Below are positions 6,099 to 7,283 of a stretch of 7,283 bases of DNA, one piece after another. A program made the translations under genes and the position numbers. Under the pieces are notes generated by a model. It ran no database searches. It was not told the DNA's origin and saw nothing but the letters and a program-made list of their open reading frames with translations. This DNA comes from a bacterium CG2_30_54_10 (GTDB lineage Bacteria; Muiribacteriota; Ozemobacteria; Ozemobacterales; Ozemobacteraceae), in NCBI GenBank assembly GCA_001872985.1, contig MNYA01000164.1:1-7283 (forward strand). Reading direction: 5' to 3'. Position 1 is the stretch's first letter, and each line of letters opens with the position of its first letter.

Positions 6099-7019
6099 TC
6101 AATCCTCCGGAACCGTGGGCCGATCTGTTCCCGGTTGAACTGTGTTGGTGGCGGAGGAAAGGGAGGGTTGCGGAAATGGCAAGGACGGGGCGGTGATCCA
6201 CCCAGCGGGCCCGGCAATCACTTTTTCTCCGGCGCCAAGTTCTTTCACAAGCCCCCCTGGAGTTTCAACACGCACCCGGCCGGCCTGAACCGTCGTCGTC
6301 AGAGAGGTTTTGGTGAGTTCGAGGGAATAGTGCGTTCCGATAACAGTGACAAGCGCGAAAGGGGTCCGGGCCTTGAACGGCTTTCTCCCTCCCGCCTCTG
6401 GCTGAACCTGAATATTCGCCTTTCCGCTCAAAAGGCGGATGCCGTCTTCGAGTACCTCGAGACGTGCTCCGACGGCGTCAAGTTCGCAACGGCCGGGCAG
6501 GGTGACTTGGGCAATCCCTGCGGGCCCTGTTTCGATCGTGGTTCCTGTGGGGATAGCACCGGAACCGGCGTGAAGAAAAGTTTCAAGGCTTTTGGGAACC
6601 GACCCCGACAAAAAGGAAACCCTCCAGACTGCCATCGGTTCATCTTTCTTCAGCGGAACCAGCGTCGATGCACGGTACAAAACAGCCCAACACAGGGCGA
6701 AGATCAGAACCCCGGCCATCCCGTAAAACACACTGGCCTTGAGGGGAGTGGTGGGTGAAACAAACTGCCACCATCGCCGAAGCTTTTCGACAAGAGGTTC
6801 CGGAGCCGAAACCCGGCTCTGGATTTTCGCCACGATCGCACCGGCCAGATCGGGCGGGCGGCAAGCCGCCCGAACCACCAAAAGGCCATCGACCATTCGC
6901 CGGTGAAGTTCGAGCTTTTTCAGGCAGGCCGGGCATCCGCGGGCATGCGCCTCGCATTCGACCGGCAAGGACAATTGCTCCCGGGTCTCGAGGAGTTGTT
7001 GCAATTCATGGCAGTTCAT
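6099..7019 (-). CDS. FecR-type transmembrane anti-sigma factor with zinc-binding motif (306 aa)
   Basis: Residues 1-50 form a cytoplasmic anti-sigma domain with the zinc-binding ZAS signature Hx3Cx2C (His25, Cys29, Cys32) plus Cys3 near the N terminus, expected to hold the ECF sigma factor encoded next door. One membrane helix lies at about 95-116 (VFYGMAGVLIFALCWAVLY). The periplasmic part contains a FecR domain (about 155-253): GTTIETGPAGIAQVTLPG, then RPFKA-like KPFKARTPFALVTVIGTHYSLEL and VQAGRVRVETPGG. A Pro/Ser-rich tail of about 30 residues ends the protein. The ATG at 7019 is preceded by TTGGAGGGA, a strong SD; an upstream open frame to 7202 reads through a dispersed repeat and is rejected. 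FecR proteins relay a periplasmic or outer-membrane signal, in the classic case from a TonB-dependent receptor, but no receptor gene is present here. The gene precedes its sigma factor in the operon. Confidence 0.92.
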   Translation of the reverse strand: MNCHELQQLLETREQLSLPVECEAHARGCPACLKKLELHRRMVDGLLVVRAACRPPDLAGAIVAKIQSRVSAPEPLVEKLRRWWQFVSPTTPLKASVFYGMAGVLIFALCWAVLYRASTLVPLKKDEPMAVWRVSFLSGSVPKSLETFLHAGSGAIPTGTTIETGPAGIAQVTLPGRCELDAVGARLEVLEDGIRLLSGKANIQVQPEAGGRKPFKARTPFALVTVIGTHYSLELTKTSLTTTVQAGRVRVETPGGLVKELGAGEKVIAGPAGWITAPSLPFPQPSLSSATNTVQPGTDRPTVPED

Positions 7020-7023
7020 CTGA

Positions 7024-7055
7024 TCCCTCCAAGGAATAGGACGCACTCGGAGGGA
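7024..7055 (-). promoter_or_regulatory. Leader hairpin that covers the anti-sigma ribosome binding site
   Basis: In the minus-strand transcript TCCCTCCGAG (7055-7046) can pair with CTTGGAGGGA (7033-7024): nine Watson-Crick pairs and one G-U, with a 12-nt loop. The second arm contains the whole GGAGG Shine-Dalgarno of the anti-sigma gene, and only 4 nt separate the stem from its ATG. The layout matches that of RNA thermometers and other SD-occluding switches, though no known thermometer class (such as ROSE or fourU) is recognised. The pairing is directly visible; the regulatory role is inferred. Confidence 0.45.
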
Positions 7056-7102
7056 GATCGGTTCATGGAATTTAGAGCCCCGGTTCCGGAAATCACGAAA
7101 AT

Positions 7103-7131
7103 ACTTTACCGGAATTCGAGAAAGATGGAAA
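7103..7131 (-). promoter_or_regulatory. Weak candidate promoter for the anti-sigma/sigma operon
   Basis: On the minus strand TTTCCA (7131-7126) and TAAAGT (7108-7103) are separated by 17 bp, each matching four of six consensus bases of a housekeeping promoter. Transcription would start near 7095 and leave a leader of about 75 nt that includes the SD-covering hairpin. No convincing GGAAC-type ECF promoter for autoregulation was found. Such half-matches occur by chance. Confidence 0.2.
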
Positions 7132-7175
7132 GACCCATCGGGTGGGTAATGGCGAATCGATGACTGATGGAGTTT

Positions 7176-7196
7176 GTCATTACGAGGAGGCGCGAC
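7176..7196. repeat. Degenerate arm of the left-end REP-like repeat
   Basis: GTCATTACGAGGAG here matches, with one mismatch in 14, the reverse complement of 150-163 in the left-end palindrome (GTCATTGCGAGGAG). The following GCGCGAC is a shortened version of the next part. No matching opposite arm follows, so it is a decayed or partial copy. It lies upstream of the anti-sigma operon and supplies the false N-terminal extension (APPRND) of that frame. Confidence 0.6.
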
Positions 7197-7235
7197 TAAC
7201 AATGTCCGCTAAATTTCTCGGTTCGGCCCCAGATA

Positions 7236-7283
7236 GTGGACGCGGCATCTTGCCGCGTCGCAGCGGCTTGAAGCCGCTGCCAC
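7236..7283. repeat. Double palindrome, cloverleaf-like intergenic repeat
   Basis: Two perfect 9-bp hairpins with 3-nt loops stand side by side: GACGCGGCA (7239-7247) with TGCCGCGTC (7251-7259), and GCAGCGGCT (7260-7268) with AGCCGCTGC (7272-7280). GTGG (7236-7239) and CCAC (7280-7283) can close an outer stem, sharing one base with each hairpin. The element ends at the window edge and may continue. Paired GC-rich palindromes like this are typical of dispersed REP/BIME-type repeats. Confidence 0.75.

Noticed and set aside
5904..6758. 284-codon plus-strand open frame opposite the sigma and anti-sigma genes
   Set aside because: It spans two well-supported genes on the other strand, is Gly/Arg/Pro-rich as expected for an antisense frame in GC-rich DNA, and has no recognisable domain.
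7020..7202. 61-residue N-terminal extension of the anti-sigma protein
   Set aside because: It reads through the degenerate repeat (APPRNDK) and untranslated leader; a strong SD stands directly before the ATG at 7019, where the zinc-finger domain begins.

Overview
The window holds two convergent gene clusters framed by palindromic repeats. It contains no rRNA, tRNA, CRISPR array or transposase, so the organism cannot be named from a marker gene. The type IV (pseudo)pilin genes, the signal peptide and the membrane anti-sigma factor suggest a bacterium, probably one with an outer membrane. The very large GspK/PilX-like subunit and the abundant palindromic repeats would fit an uncultured or deep-branching Gram-negative lineage, but that is inference.

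Left part (1-297): a 74-nt near-perfect inverted repeat of the dispersed REP-like kind, followed by a candidate extended -10 promoter and a clear Shine-Dalgarno (SD) site for the first gene. Plus-strand cluster (298-5347): (1) an 823-aa protein with an N-terminal pilin-like helix, GspK/PilX-like, lacking the +5 Glu; (2) a 116-aa membrane-anchored, Pro-rich unknown, 1 nt downstream; (3) a GspI/PilV-like prepilin that overlaps gene 2 by 14 nt; (4) a GspJ/PilW-like prepilin; (5) after a 76-nt gap, a secreted 296-aa protein of unknown function. Protein 5 has a strong SD, a consistently C-ending Ile codon pattern and a duplicated block of glycine-punctuated heptads. A strong intrinsic terminator with a GAAA loop closes the cluster. 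Genes 1, 3 and 4 look like the minor-pilin or pseudopilin tip complex of a type IV pilus or type II secretion-like machine. Gene 5 is a candidate partner or exported substrate by position only.

Minus-strand cluster (7019 down to 5494): a FecR-type anti-sigma factor with a zinc-binding HxxxCxxC motif, one membrane helix and a FecR domain, followed 26 nt later by an ECF sigma-70 factor. The anti-sigma gene comes first, the reverse of the usual sigma-then-anti-sigma order. Its SD lies inside a predicted 10-bp hairpin in the leader, and the sigma gene has no convincing SD of its own. This suggests layered translational control of the pair. Nothing in the window shows that this sigma factor controls the pilin cluster.

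Right end (7171-7283): a degenerate arm of the same repeat family seen at the left end, then two adjacent 9-bp-stem palindromes enclosed by a 4-bp outer stem that ends at the window edge.
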